A stretch of DNA of 64,000 nucleotides from Chionoecetes opilio. Taxonomy: Eukaryota; Arthropoda; Malacostraca; Decapoda; Majidae. The stretch covers positions 305,122-369,121 of the forward strand of contig JACEEZ010018587.1 in assembly GCA_016584305.1 (NCBI GenBank). The letters run 5' to 3'. Below are positions 1 to 56,575 of the stretch, piece by piece. The translations under genes and the position numbers were made by a program. Each line of letters begins with the position of its first letter. Positions within the stretch are counted from its first letter, which is position 1. The notes below the pieces were generated by a model, which saw nothing but the letters and a program-made list of their open reading frames with translations, ran no database searches and had not been told where the DNA came from.

Positions 1-1456
<1,456 letters not shown>

Positions 1457-1547
1457 CAGAGAGCTTCACAGAGAGGTGTCACTCGGGCCGCGCCATTTTG
1501 GATTTTGAACAGGTGGCGCCGCTATGCGGATGGTGCATTCCGTCAAA

Positions 1548-1851
1548 AGTGTCACAATGCTTATATCATTACTGTGCACGGTGTTGTGCCTTTTCAATAC
1601 CCTAAAACGCAAATATATGTAGTATGACGTTAAAAGAATGAACTGAAGTGGTTACAGGGTTCCCAGACTTGGGAGTTTCCCCTAAATTTGGGGGGGGGTC
1701 AAGTGTCAAAATCCTTATATCATTACTGTGCACGGTGTTGTGCCTTTTCAATACCCTAAGACGCAAATATATGTAGTATTACGTTAAAAGAATGAACTGA
1801 AGTGGTTACAGGGTTCCTAGACTTGGGAGTTCCCCCTAAATTTGGAGGGGG
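1548..1851. repeat. Tandem duplication, two copies of about 150 bp
   Basis: 1548-1697 and 1702-1851 are nearly the same sequence (both run from GTGTCA to a G-rich end), differing at only a few bases. It lies inside the hAT-like element. Confidence 0.85.
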
Positions 1852-2176
1852 GTTCCCATTTGGGGGAAAAATTTGCGTTTGGGGTGAAATTTGGGGAGAT
1901 TGATTTTACCCCAGCCATATATCCTGCATTCTCCCAGGTCCCCAAGCTTGTTTTGGGGGAGAGGGGGGAGTATGGGCAAACACTAGAATAATACCGTCAA
2001 TTGTTATATGTTGAACTGAAGTTTCATTTGAAAGACTGTTTATAAGTGCATGAAATACTTGCACAGTAAAGGAGTTATCTAATGTGGGCGAAATGACTCC
2101 ACCGAATGGGCGAACTGACTTTGGGCGAAACGACCTATTGGTGTGGGCGAACTGACATGTGGGCGAAATGACCGGA

Positions 2177-2686
2177 TACCATCTACCGTAGATAACACTT
2201 TAGTCGCCAGCTGCAATAATGTCGCCAGCCGCCATATATTACGAATGATAGCATCACTACTGCTGTGTATGTGCCACTGAAGATGATACACAGTAGTTTA
2301 TATCATGACTGTATAATCTACCCTGTTTCAGTGTTGTTTTATGCTTTGTATCTGCAACTGCAAGTATATACGGTTTTAAATTTCGCTACTCGTTTTTTTT
2401 TCGGGCGACGACGACGGAGGGAGGACACTCAGAACATAAACACTAGCTGGCGATCTTAGTGTAGGTCACCACTCGGTTGATATTTTGGTCATTTGTTCAT
2501 TTATAGCCATAATATGACAATGATGAAGATGAAGACACAAAATGACACAGACTCTCCAGATAGCCCTTCTAACTTTCCTGAAATCATGGATGTAGAAATG
2601 TAAGTTTTAACGCCACCTGACATCTGTACATCGAAAAAAAGCGCTGTCCTGGCGACTTTAGTGTTATCTACGGTAGGTAGTACTGT
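2177..2686. repeat. Inner inverted repeat, possible nested MITE
   Basis: ACCATCTACCGTAGATAAC followed by ACTTTAGTCGCCAG at the left is repeated inverted as CTGGCGACTTTAGTG and TTATCTACGGTAGGTAGT at 2654-2686. The enclosed 0.5 kb includes 2544-2613, which matches a stretch of the Helitron at 29896-30515 in opposite orientation. Confidence 0.55.
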
Positions 2687-3144
2687 CCCGGTCCGCGGGA
2701 CTTGGTTAGATTTAGGCCAGGTCAGGCGGGGTCATGCTGACATTGCTGTTTCCCTCCAAAATCCAATCTCGTCTGTACCCCAAGACTATTCTCAGTTTGT
2801 TTGCTTTTTATTACATATCTAACATCATAACACAAGTAAATTTGTACCTACCTTTCTTTATCTTTGGGAAACCGAAAGAAATGGAGCTATTTGTGCGCGC
2901 ATTTCTTGTTACTGCACCCAAATGCAGCACAGCCTGCCATCAGAACGAGCCGGGAGACATTCGTATAAACAAACACAGAGCCACCTCAGTGCACCCACCG
3001 CTAGGATCGCTGCCGTCCATGAAATCAAAATGGCGCGCCATGTTAAATCACCCGAGTGACACCTCTCGGTGAAGCTCTCTGATTGAAGGTTAGTTAAGAG
3101 AAATTTTCAATCTTGTCAGCTAATCTATAAAATACTTATTAGAA

Positions 3145-3300
3145 GAATATCCATGGATGGCATTGTAGAATGGCATTGTAGGATGGCATTGTATGGATGG
3201 CATTGTAGGATGGCATTGTAGGATGGCATTGTATGGATGGCATTGTAGGATGGCATTGTAGGATGGCATTGTATGGATGGCATTGTAGGATGGCATTGTA
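3145..3300. repeat. Minisatellite of GGATGGCATTGTA units
   Basis: A 13-bp unit, sometimes extended to 17 bp by an extra TGGA, is repeated about eleven times. Two further units lie beyond the LINE fragment at 3807-3830, showing that the LINE split the array. Confidence 0.93.
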
Positions 3301-3806
3301 TGGTCTCCATATTACAGGATGGATATAGCCTTGTTAGAATCAGTGCAGAGAAGGATGACCAAAATGATACAAGGGATGCGTAACTTTAGTTATGAGAAGA
3401 GATTGAAGTTATTAAAGTTACACTCACTCAAGAGACGCAGAGTAAGGGGCGATCTGATAGAAGTTTTTAAGTGGATAAAGGGATTTAGTAAAGGAGAGGT
3501 AGGAAAAGTTCTTACGGCTTTTAACCAGGGTAGAACAAGAAGTAATGGATTCAAGCTGGAAGGGCGTAGATTTAGAAAGGAAATAGGGAAAAACTGGTTC
3601 ACAAATAGGGTGGTGAATGATTGGAATGGACTCAGTAGACAGGTAGTTAGTGCGGAGTCATTGGGGAGCTTTAAAGAGGGGCTGGACAAGTTCATGGATG
3701 GGGATGGAAGGTGGATATAGGTAGTGCTAGGTGACAGGAACTACCACGTGTAGGCCTCGCGGCCTCTTGTAGCTTCCTTATTTTCTTCTGTTCTTCTGTT
3801 CTTATG
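3301..3806 (+). mobile_element. 5'-truncated non-LTR retrotransposon (LINE) 3' end
   Basis: The open frame 3301-3720 begins WSPYYRMDIALLESVQRRM and continues with YEKRLKLLKLHSLKRRR, GDLIEVFKWIKG, then NWFTNRVVNDWNGLS and SFKEGLDKF. This is the conserved C-terminal region of CR1/Jockey-type LINE reverse transcriptases. The polymerase domain and ORF1 are missing, so it is a dead-on-arrival copy. A short 3' tail ends in TTCTTCTGTTCTTATG repeats. Insertion was inside the minisatellite at a TGG microhomology. Confidence 0.85.
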
Positions 3807-4073
3807 ATGGCATTGTATGGATGGCATTGCAATTAGTCAATTACTCAGAATTGCTATGGTCAGAGATGATAAGCTAATATGGTCCGAGTTGGTATGACAG
3901 ATGGGACAAGTTCGTAATTCAAGATGGTTTGAGGCAATGGACCAAGTTGGACCTACACCATCCAGCACATTTTTGAATTTCAATACGCTACCTACAAGTA
4001 TGCATAACATATTGTAAATTTATCAAAATTCATTGACAATTACCTACACCCTGAGTATCCTTTAGAGGTGTTA

Positions 4074-4370
4074 GGCCCGGTTCACACTTCACGTATTTGC
4101 TGGACGTAGTCTACGTGCGTCTTGTCATCAGTCACAGTGACGTCACTTCCTGCCTGTGATGTTTGAACCAGGCTCCGCGCGACCACCTGCTGGAGCAGTG
4201 TTGACGTCACTGACCTTGACAGACATGCGTCCCAGCCTCACATTATTCGGAGCTCCCAATTCTTTGTCCGCGTCTACGTGGGCGTGGCGATCAGTGACGT
4301 CACTCTGACATCACTGATCGCCACGCCCACGTAGACACGGACAGCAAAAACGTGTAGTGTGAACCCCGCC
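4074..4370. mobile_element. MITE with internal palindrome
   Basis: The ends are inverted: GGCCCGGTTCACACT at the left and AGTGTGAACCCCGCC at the right. An inner near-perfect palindrome at about 4266-4345 is built on GTCTACGTGGGCGTGGCGAT. It carries three TGACGTCA sites. Flanking TTA and TAT do not form an exact target duplication. Confidence 0.7.
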
Positions 4371-5224
4371 TATATTGGGTCTTAAAGATAGAACGAAAGG
4401 AAGAAAATATAGGAAAAGGAGGATAGGAAGATAAGGTTTAGACGCATCTCACGTATTCAATGGACCCGTTTACTCACACCTAAAACACGGAGTATTATTG
4501 TAACGCGGAAAAATGGGTTAAATACTTTTGACCCATGACTGGCGAAGAGTTTACGTTGAATGGGAGGGGGTAAAGTAATATATAAAAATCGAGTAACAAG
4601 GTGAGTAATTTTCCTCCACTCCTCAGTTCTGAATCACTATATGAAAATATACTGTGATATATTTTATACCGGCGATAGCTGCTTAGTAAAGGTTGTAGTG
4701 GTGAGTAGTGACGAAGGGTATGTTTTGCTTATGTGGGGAAAGAAAGCCATACATTTCTACCTGTTCCTCTATGAGCTCGTCTATCTGTCTAGCTGTACAT
4801 GTCATTGAAGGTTCATTTAAGCTCCCTATAAGGAATGCCGATCCCAGAAGTCATCACTTGTCTGGTGTCACGGGCCACTTATCTCTGTCTATTCACTTTT
4901 TCCTTATAAACTACAACTTACATATTCACAAACATAGTGAATACCTACTACATCACTTGAAGGAGGATTACTGGCCATCTTGCGGTAGTAGGGGTAATGC
5001 AAGTTGGTGTATTAGTAGGTAGTACATATAGTAGCGGAAGCTTCACAGCTGTTTTGCTCTGTTGTCTGCGCTGTTGACGTCACAACCACAGAGTTATACA
5101 CTAGAGATCGCATAGGGGGACATCAGCTGAGGCAACTTGAGTGGCTCGGCCGCCATCAAACCATGATACTCTGCGGCCACAGATGATGCTCTGGCCCACA
5201 CATGTTGTACTCTTACACGATATT
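4371..5224. other. Gene-free stretch
   Basis: No supported gene. One isolated TGACGTCA occurs at 5075-5082, just before the direct repeat that flanks the foldback element. Confidence 0.3.
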
Positions 5225-5522
5225 ATCAAACTACCAGATGATATCTAGAATAACTGAACCTATCATCGTCTTCACAAGACATTACTCCACATCATGAATA
5301 TTAATTTAATACAATAAGCTATACCTAGAATAAGATAATGACAGCAAAATAAAATAGTGCATAAGCATTTTTTTTCACCTTCCTTGCTTCAACTCCCTAT
5401 TCCAGTAATTTTGCTTGCATTGAATTTTCATTCACTGTCTCGGAATCAGCATATTTTTCTGATTCTGCTGGTATATGACACGTACCAATGCAACAATAAG
5501 TAGATGGTAAAAAATTGCCATG
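5225..5522. repeat. Direct repeat, left copy
   Basis: It starts CTACCAGATGATATCTAGAA and matches 6786-7086 at most positions with small indels. The two copies flank the foldback element and are clearly diverged, so the pair is old. Confidence 0.8.
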
Positions 5523-5600
5523 AACAGAAAACTTGCGACGGAACAGCTTTTCGCCGTGGTGAGCGTCGCTTCCGCAGCCTCGTCGGTACTATTTCCCTCG

Positions 5601-6728
5601 CCCAGGGTTTATTCGAGACCACCGAGAGACAAGGCCTGGTGGATCGCCCGTGACGTCACACCATAAGGATACAACCCGCTCCGCTCCCCGTACAAGTTTA
5701 CCTACCTAATATAATGTTTATCAGTATAAAAGATATACCGTTATCTTCGGAAATGTTTGTTCTATAAATTTATCAAGTAAAAAACCGTAAAACACACAAA
5801 GAAAATGCCATTATGAGACTTTCAAGAAATATGCATTAACTTAAACTCTTCGCCATTTAATATTTTGCTCGCAAACATTTTAAATGGAGAATATCAATAG
5901 AAGCGGAGTTTAATTAGCTTTCCATTGATATATTTCGTTTAGTGATAAATGAATTAGCGGCATGCATAAATTAGCGTTAACTAAATATAAAAAATCATGA
6001 AATCGGGTAATTTCCTACCTAATATATGTTTATCAGCATAAAATATATACTGTTATCTTCGGAAATGTTTGTTCTATAATATTATCAAATAAAAAACCGT
6101 AAAATACACTGAAGAAATGCCATTATGAGACTTTCAAGAAATATGCATGAACTTAAACTTTTCGCCATTTAATATTTTGTGAAAAAACTTTTTACATGGA
6201 GAATATCAATAGAAGCGGAATTTAATTAGCTTTCCATTGATATATTTCCTTTTCTGATAAATGAATTAGAACCATGCATAAATTAGCGTTAACTAAATAA
6301 ATAACATGAAATCGGGTAAATTACCCGATTTCATGATGTTATTTATTTAGTTAACGCTAATTTATGCATGGTTCTAATTCATTTATCAGAAAAGGAAATA
6401 TATCAATGGAAAGCTAATTAAATTCCGCTTCTATTGATATTCTCCATGTAAAATGTTTGCGAGCAAAATATTAAATGGCGAAGAGTTTAAGTTGATGCAT
6501 ATTTCTTGAAAGCCTCATAATGGCATTTTCTTTGTATGTTTTACGGTCTGTTATTTGATAATATTATAGAACAAACATTTCCGAAGATAACAGTATATAT
6601 TTTATACTGATAAACATTATATTAGGTAGGAAAACTTGTACGGGGAGCGGAGCGGGTTGTATCCTTATGGTGTGACGTCACGGGCGATCCACCAGGCCTT
6701 ATCATCTCGGTGGCCACGGTTTATTACC
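5601..6728. mobile_element. Foldback element built from three copies of a 310-bp unit
   Basis: About 5700-6010 and 6011-6320 are direct copies of one AT-rich unit; 6321-6630 is the same unit inverted. The outer arms (GGCCTGGTGGATCGCCCGTG and CGTCACACCATAAGGATAC at 5631-5670) recur inverted at 6660-6700. The centre, at about 6305-6336, is an almost perfect palindrome (ATGAAATCGGGTAA / TTACCCGATTTCAT). The whole could form a hairpin of more than 400 bp per arm. No coding capacity. Confidence 0.85.
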
Positions 6729-6785
6729 CTCACCTCCCAGTCACAGATTAGAGGGAGATGCTTGACATCACACAGGTATGTCTGT

Positions 6786-7086
6786 TATCAAGCTACCAGA
6801 TGATATTTAGAAAATACTGAACCTACCATCGTGTTCATGAGACATTGCTGCATATCACGAGCATAAATGAATTACAGTAAGTCATACCTAGAATAAGACA
6901 ATTAATGAGCGTAAAATAAAATAGTGCATAAACATTTTCTCTCACTTTTTTGCTTCAACTCGCTATTATTTCTATAATTTTGCTTGCATTGAATTTCCAT
7001 TCACTGTCTCGGAATCAACACATTTTCCCTATTCCGTTGGTATGTGACACATACCAATGCAAAAAAAAGCAGGTGGTAAAAAATGA
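6786..7086. repeat. Direct repeat, right copy
   Basis: Partner of 5225-5522, starting CTACCAGATGATATTTAGAA and ending at the shared GGTAAAAAATG. Confidence 0.8.
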
Positions 7087-7558
7087 CAACAACGTAAAAC
7101 TTGTTCGTCTGCCAAAATATCGTCGAGTATCATGGTTGCATGTCCACCACCCGACCCCGCTTGCTTCACTCCGCCTACCCACTGGGGTAGGAGATGCGCG
7201 CTCTAATGTATAACTCTGTAGTCACAACATGGCGCCAGTCGTTTTAGAGCGTATACATTTTCCTGTACTTAAATTGGCTGTATCATCAAAAATACTGTTC
7301 ACATAGAAAAAACAACATCACTGCCCAACTATATGAGGCTTGAAGATTTCAAATCAATCGTTACCTCAAGTAGAGTAAACGGGTCCATTGATGAGTCAAT
7401 GAGTCACTCCGTCGCCTATTGAATAATAAGAGCACATGCCTCCCTAAGAATATCATTACAAGCTTTGCACAAACATTTACCTACTTGAGAATACCAAACA
7501 ATCTCATTGAAATCACAGTAAATTGCATGATATAAATGAGCAAAATGTTCACGACTTA

Positions 7559-7760
7559 AGCCCGGTTCCCACCTTCCCGCTTGTACGGCCGCCATACAAC
7601 AACAATGACGTCACCATCATCACCGCTTGAGTGGCATTTGTGGTAACGAGCGGAGTTGCCAACTGTGCCCAGTTACCACAAATACCATTCAAGCGGTGAT
7701 GATGGTGACGTCATTGTTGTTGTATGGCGACCGTACAAGCGGGAAGGTGGGAACCGGGCT
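7559..7760. mobile_element. PIF/Harbinger-like MITE, near-perfect palindrome
   Basis: The element begins AGCCCGGTTCCCACCTTCCC and ends with its reverse complement. About 95 bp at each side are inverted copies of one another with very few mismatches, leaving a very small unpaired centre. TTA at 7556-7558 and at 7761-7763 is an exact 3-bp target duplication, typical of PIF/Harbinger. It carries two TGACGTCA sites. Confidence 0.82.
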
Positions 7761-7763
7761 TTA

Positions 7764-9599
7764 CGGGCAAGACGTCCTTCTTCCACGTGAGACTCATGAG
7801 AGTAAACAAGCGTCACAAATACAGGAGACATCAAATACCACACCGGATTTGTGTACTTTAAGGAACTTGGCGTTGTTAAAAGTGATAGCAAAACATCAAA
7901 TAGCATGTCTAGGCTACAAGGTGTAATCGTAAAGAGAAAAATCAGTCATCAACTTACATTTAAGGCGTTAAAACTTCACGTGCCACAGCCAGCGGACGCC
8001 CTGCCTCGCTGACGGCTGAGAGTGAGACTTTCGGCGGAGACTCCCCAGGTGGCAGCAGCATCACAGACTCTGGCGGGAAAATCAAAAGGATGTTTTTTTC
8101 CCCCTCGGCTGTAAAACTATTTTTTCTTTTGTGGAGCGGCAAGAATCATTACATTAAAATCACATATTTTCTTGAAATCAACGACTGGTTAACATTTTAC
8201 TGAGCACGGTCGTCAGAGTAGCTCATTGGTAGAGGCTGGGATTCGCATGCAGCCTCCCTGCGTGACTCTCATTGAACACATAGGAAGGCATTATATCTCA
8301 GGGCTTGCATAAGGTACTCATTTTGCAAATTAAGCAAAAATGGTTAATAAGGCAGCAGTTTGCAAACAAAAATATTTTTAACTTTGTACATACATGTTCA
8401 ACTTACATCATCTTAATTACAGTTCAACCCTAGACATATGATGTACACCAACCACGTTTCCAACAGCCAAAGTCCTACACTGAATTTCTAGAGCACAAAT
8501 TTATGAAGAAATGTATGAGCACTGTTTGCCTCGTGTAGCAAATCTGAACTGAATATTGTACACTTTCTGAACATATGTGACTGCAAAGAAAAAAATTGTG
8601 TTCAAATTTCCTGTAGGTGAGACAGAGCACTTTGGATGGTTCTGCAACCAAGGGTATGCACGGCATAACAAAAGGTGCTAATCTTAAAACAATTAGTTTT
8701 ACTGGAAAGGGTCTGAAAGGAAGACCTATGAAAATGTATGAAAATGCTAAGATTCACAATATATAACCATTTAACAAAGAACACAGACATATTTTTACAT
8801 CAACCCTCATTACATATCTCTGTACTTCCAAATATTCAATAATTTTCTTGGTGAATATCTTTGCTCATCATGTCAGAACAACTCAAAAAAAGATGTGTTG
8901 GAGGGCATTAACTTCAAGACACTGTAGTATCAATGTTGTGGATTGTGACAAAATGATAGCTTGGATAACACGTGCATGGCTTTGATATCCAAGGTTTCAT
9001 GGGTAATTTCAGCAATTTACTGCAGCCGTCTGCTTATCTTACATAAATTCTCATTTCAAATAGGAAAACACCTAATGAAAAAAGTCATACAAAACTGCTG
9101 AGTATGTAATTGTAGGTCCAGTGAATTCTATTCAGCAGTGCTTTATACAAAAATATTATCAAATTTTGAACCAATCATCAGCTATATTAAATAGGGGCTC
9201 CATGGAGACCTTTTCCTAATTACCACCAATCACTTTGGCACGAGATTCAAGGATATATACTGTACAGTGTTCTCCAGTGATGATCCTATCACGCCCAATT
9301 TGCTCAAATAAATTTTATTTACAAAACTATTTTAACCTACTGGCATTTCTGCAGCATACAAACTTGTTAACCTATAATATCTACACACATTCATGGCATG
9401 TAAATCATACAGCTAGTACAACTAAAGTATCTTCAGAGAACAAAACAATCTCCACGCATGAAAAAGGTCAGTTGATGATTTCCCTTAATACGGTAGCAGT
9501 AAGAAGTGGATATGAAAGACTCAAGTGAGAATATGTTACTTTCCAATAGTTTGAGCTGGTATCACTATCGAATTTTGGAAATAAAATCTGGATATATAC
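7764..9599. other. Gene-free stretch with a degenerate tRNA-like segment
   Basis: No supported gene. At 8212-8280, GAGTAGCTCATTGGTAGAGGC resembles a pol III A box but no matching B box or fold was found. A 60-codon minus-strand frame at 8142-7960 has no recognisable product. Confidence 0.3.
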
Positions 9600-53602
<44,003 letters not shown>

Positions 53603-53677
53603 GATGTAAGGTGTGAGGGTGGTGGGGAGGGAAGGGGTGTTGCCCCCTCTATTCTTTCTCCACCTCCATGTTGGCCT
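53603..53677 (-). promoter_or_regulatory. dome: 5' UTR part of dome exon 1 with a short upstream ORF
   Basis: A good acceptor (TTTGCCTTGCAG) ends at 53678, so at least one noncoding exon should lie further upstream; I could not place it. The UTR contains an ATG at 53669-53667 opening a six-codon uORF (MEVEKE, stop at 53651-53649) that ends 46 nt before the receptor start codon, an arrangement that often dampens translation. Confidence 0.55.
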
Positions 53678-56183
53678 CTGCAAGGCAAACATAAATGAGT
53701 ATAAATAAATAATCATCACTCCCTTATAGATAAAATAGTTTTATTCTACACTGAATGCACTGAAAAAAGGCATCTGATCTAAGAGTTGCAATAAGTATGC
53801 AATGGATACTGGCAAGTTGTGGTCATTGTTCTCTCTACTGTCGCACACAAAATCCCCTAAAGTCTGAGAGCACAATTTTCCTTCCCCAACAGCTCCAAAA
53901 CCTTACACTTCATCGCCACAGTGTAATATACACACTTTTTTATAGTCACATCAAATTTTTTTACTAATCAATTATATTACGTACTTATGATTACCAATCA
54001 ATTTGAAGATCAACTTTAATGAAAAGGTTTATAGCTCTGTATCAATGTTCAAACATCGTATTTAGTAGTCACATTCACATTGCATTTCAGTGGATCATGA
54101 AGTATTCTTTGTTTTCCTTCATTTCATGCTGACACAATGTCCTGGCATACATTTTCCAGAAAATATACTGAGCCCTGGAGTCATACATTGTTAAATGATG
54201 TGCTTATTTGGACCTTGGTTTTCCTTGGCCATTTCAATACTCTATTCCAATATTCATTGACGTTTTCATTTTTTTCAAATGATTTATCATATGTTAATAG
54301 ATAGTCTAATTTCATTCACTATTTTTATTTACTTTTTTCCTGCTTTTTCCGTTTCTGCCTTGTGGACCCACGTAATTTTTAAGGCTAAGATCCAAAACTT
54401 TTTAAAAATTGCCCCACGCACTCAGTGTGAGTGCAAGGTTGCCCTGGGGTTTTCTATGACCCATCCCAGCTTCCACAGCCACGTGAGCAATGCGCCGCCA
54501 AGAAGGCTGCCTCCGTGGACATCATTCGCACAGCACTTTGTTTAGTACCAGTCACTACGTGCTTCTGTGATTTCACGCATTTTCACAGATTTATTGCAAT
54601 CGGTACGGCACAAAGTGCTTGGAATTAATTTAAGGTTCCACCTGTTGGTTGCAACCAATGCTACCAAGCGCCAAAATACCTTCAACATCTAGTACATCCA
54701 GGGTCAGGGAAAACATTTTACGATATCGATATATACTTTTGCCATCACAAAAAATGTCACAGTGATTCAAATAGAAAATTATGTTTGAGCTCATGCCCGA
54801 ACTTCACTTGAGGTGAAGTTTCTACAGCCGCTGAAGTGAGTTGGACTGAAGTGCCACAAATCTCTTCACTATCAATACATTTCCTGGATAGATTTGAAAG
54901 TTTTATTCTTGAACTATATCGCTTCTATATGATACCCACTTTGCGCTCTACAGATGGTTGGCGGGGGATGGTGAGCTGCAGTGCTCGGGAAAGTAGGTTC
55001 CTGTAGTTCTGCGAACCCTGTGAGCATTTCCTAAGAAGTCATCGATCATAATGGTTGCCGCTCTCCGTTACGAACTTACGACCACCTGATCCACGATGAC
55101 ATGTAAAATCTTTCTCGTGTCGCCATCTACACGTGATTTGTACTGCATAATATAAGATAAATATCATGACAAAAACAAAAAGTAAGCTACCCAACCCTTT
55201 AACAAGTATTTACGGATCTCGTGACACTTGGCAGATGCTCCATGACGCATGTATGCAGGTGTCGCTTCGTCCACATCCTTTTTTTCAATTATTATACAAC
55301 CGAACACATGTTTTACCTAGTATATCCAATCTCTTGGTTAAGCAATTTAGAATATATTTTCCAGTAACACATGTCTTAGTCGCAGAAACGGTACTGGAAG
55401 ATTAATGGTGCTCTGGAAACCACGGCCTGGCATCCCCGCCTCATATTCCCACAGTCCCGTCTCGCGCGCCAGCAGTGAGTAGCTGGCTGCCACCTGTCAC
55501 TCAGTTTCCCCCGTGGTTACCTGTATTCCTCGAGACACGCTTAACAAATCATGGAGTCCTATTCGAATCAAAAGACTGCCATTTCAAATGAACACACATT
55601 CAAATGATAATGATAACAAATTGATCCTTCTGTGCGTTGCGTTCCAAGGCATCATTGTCAATAAACAGGGATTTCATTATTATTTCAAGGCTGCGAGAAA
55701 TTATTCCTTACTGCATGAGGCAAGGTATACGCCTGAGAAACTATCCTGATGAATGAAATACATGTAAAAATATAATTTCGCCACCGCTAATAACAATTGA
55801 CTTATTGTTATAGCGTGTGGTAACCCTGTCTCGGAGTAACATCCACTCTACTCTATAGTTACATCCTTCCCATAAACCCAGGCGCCTGACACTGCTTGCT
55901 CACGCCTGAAGGCAACTCAAAGAACTATGGTTAATCTTTACCTTCTTCCTTTTAATGCTGAAGTTTTTTTGTATCTATAAGCATATTTGTTGTATACTTT
56001 CACCTTTATTTCTCTTATGACGTTGACATAATCAAGCTTCTACTGTGAGAGAATAACGTCTGAGCCTGTATGAAACTAACGCCAAGGGTCCTCGGAATCA
56101 AACATGGCTATCAGTCTATCCGGTCGTATGAAGATACCACTTCACAGGTTCATCTTGCACATAATCCATGGACTTTATTTTTG

Positions 56184-56190
<7 letters not shown>
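53678..56190. other. Upstream region of dome
   Basis: Expected to hold at least one noncoding first exon and the promoter. A GTAACC donor-like site in a GC-rich stretch near 55440-55525 on the minus strand is one possible place, but nothing decides it. Two overlapping plus-strand frames near 54279-54628 have no recognisable product. Confidence 0.3.

Positions 56191-56262
<72 letters not shown>
56191..56262. repeat. (AC)n microsatellite
   Basis: About 36 units directly in front of the SINE head. Confidence 0.97.
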
Positions 56263-56263
<1 letters not shown>

Positions 56264-56264
<1 letters not shown>

Positions 56265-56543
56265 GTACTCCGTAGTGTAGGGGAAGCACGCTCGGTTCAC
56301 AACCGAGAAGTCCCGGGTTCGATCCCAGGGCGGAGCGGAAAACAGATGGGCTGTTTCCTTAAAACCCGAGCCCCTGTCCACCCAGCAGAGAATGGGTACC
56401 GGGTGTTAGCCGGGGTTTGTGACCTGCTCTCCGGGGTGTTGGCTTCGGCCAAAACTAAGCACTAAGGATGAATGATAAAAACGTTGATATGGAGACGGGG
56501 CCATACGAGCGTTGCTCAGGCCCTGTAAAATACAACTAGATGA

Positions 56544-56574
<31 letters not shown>

Positions 56575-56575
56575 A
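56264..56575 (+). mobile_element. tRNA-derived SINE with tRNA-Val-like head and CA tail
   Basis: 56264-56337 folds as a tRNA-like head: acceptor arms CTCCG / CGGAG, A box TAGTGTAGGGGAAGCACG, anticodon stem CTCGG / CCGAG with loop TTCACAA (anticodon CAC, Val), and B box GGGTTCGATCCC. It runs straight into a non-tRNA body (GATATGGAGACGGGGCCATA) and a (CA)n tail, so it is a SINE and not a functional tRNA gene. Confidence 0.83.

Larger units (their letters stand above)
1457..3081. mobile_element. hAT-like nonautonomous DNA transposon
   Basis: The ends form inverted repeats: CAGAGAGCTTCAC at the left and GTGAAGCTCTCTG at the right, continuing with one mismatch through GAGAGGTGTCACTCGGG. ATTGAAG lies immediately outside both ends, a 7-bp target duplication (8 bp if the terminal G is counted). 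CAG-starting ends and a 7-8-bp duplication fit the hAT superfamily. No transposase frame is seen. The interior holds a tandem duplication, an inner inverted repeat and a Helitron-related fragment, so it is a composite. Confidence 0.7.

Noticed and set aside
7960..8142. 60-codon minus-strand frame with a Pro/Ser-rich segment
   Set aside because: No domain, and no supported splice sites connecting it to the receptor gene or another exon.
53603..53719. Upstream in-frame ATG at 53719 as the receptor start
   Set aside because: It would bury the signal peptide behind a hydrophilic stretch, and a good splice acceptor lies between it and the preferred start.
54279..54628. Overlapping plus-strand frames of 65 and 88 codons with fairly complex composition
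   Set aside because: No recognisable product, no conserved motif and no splice context; kept only as an unassigned upstream stretch.
56264..56337. Functional tRNA-Val gene
   Set aside because: The tRNA-like sequence continues directly into a SINE body and CA tail, with no pol III terminator run after the acceptor stem.
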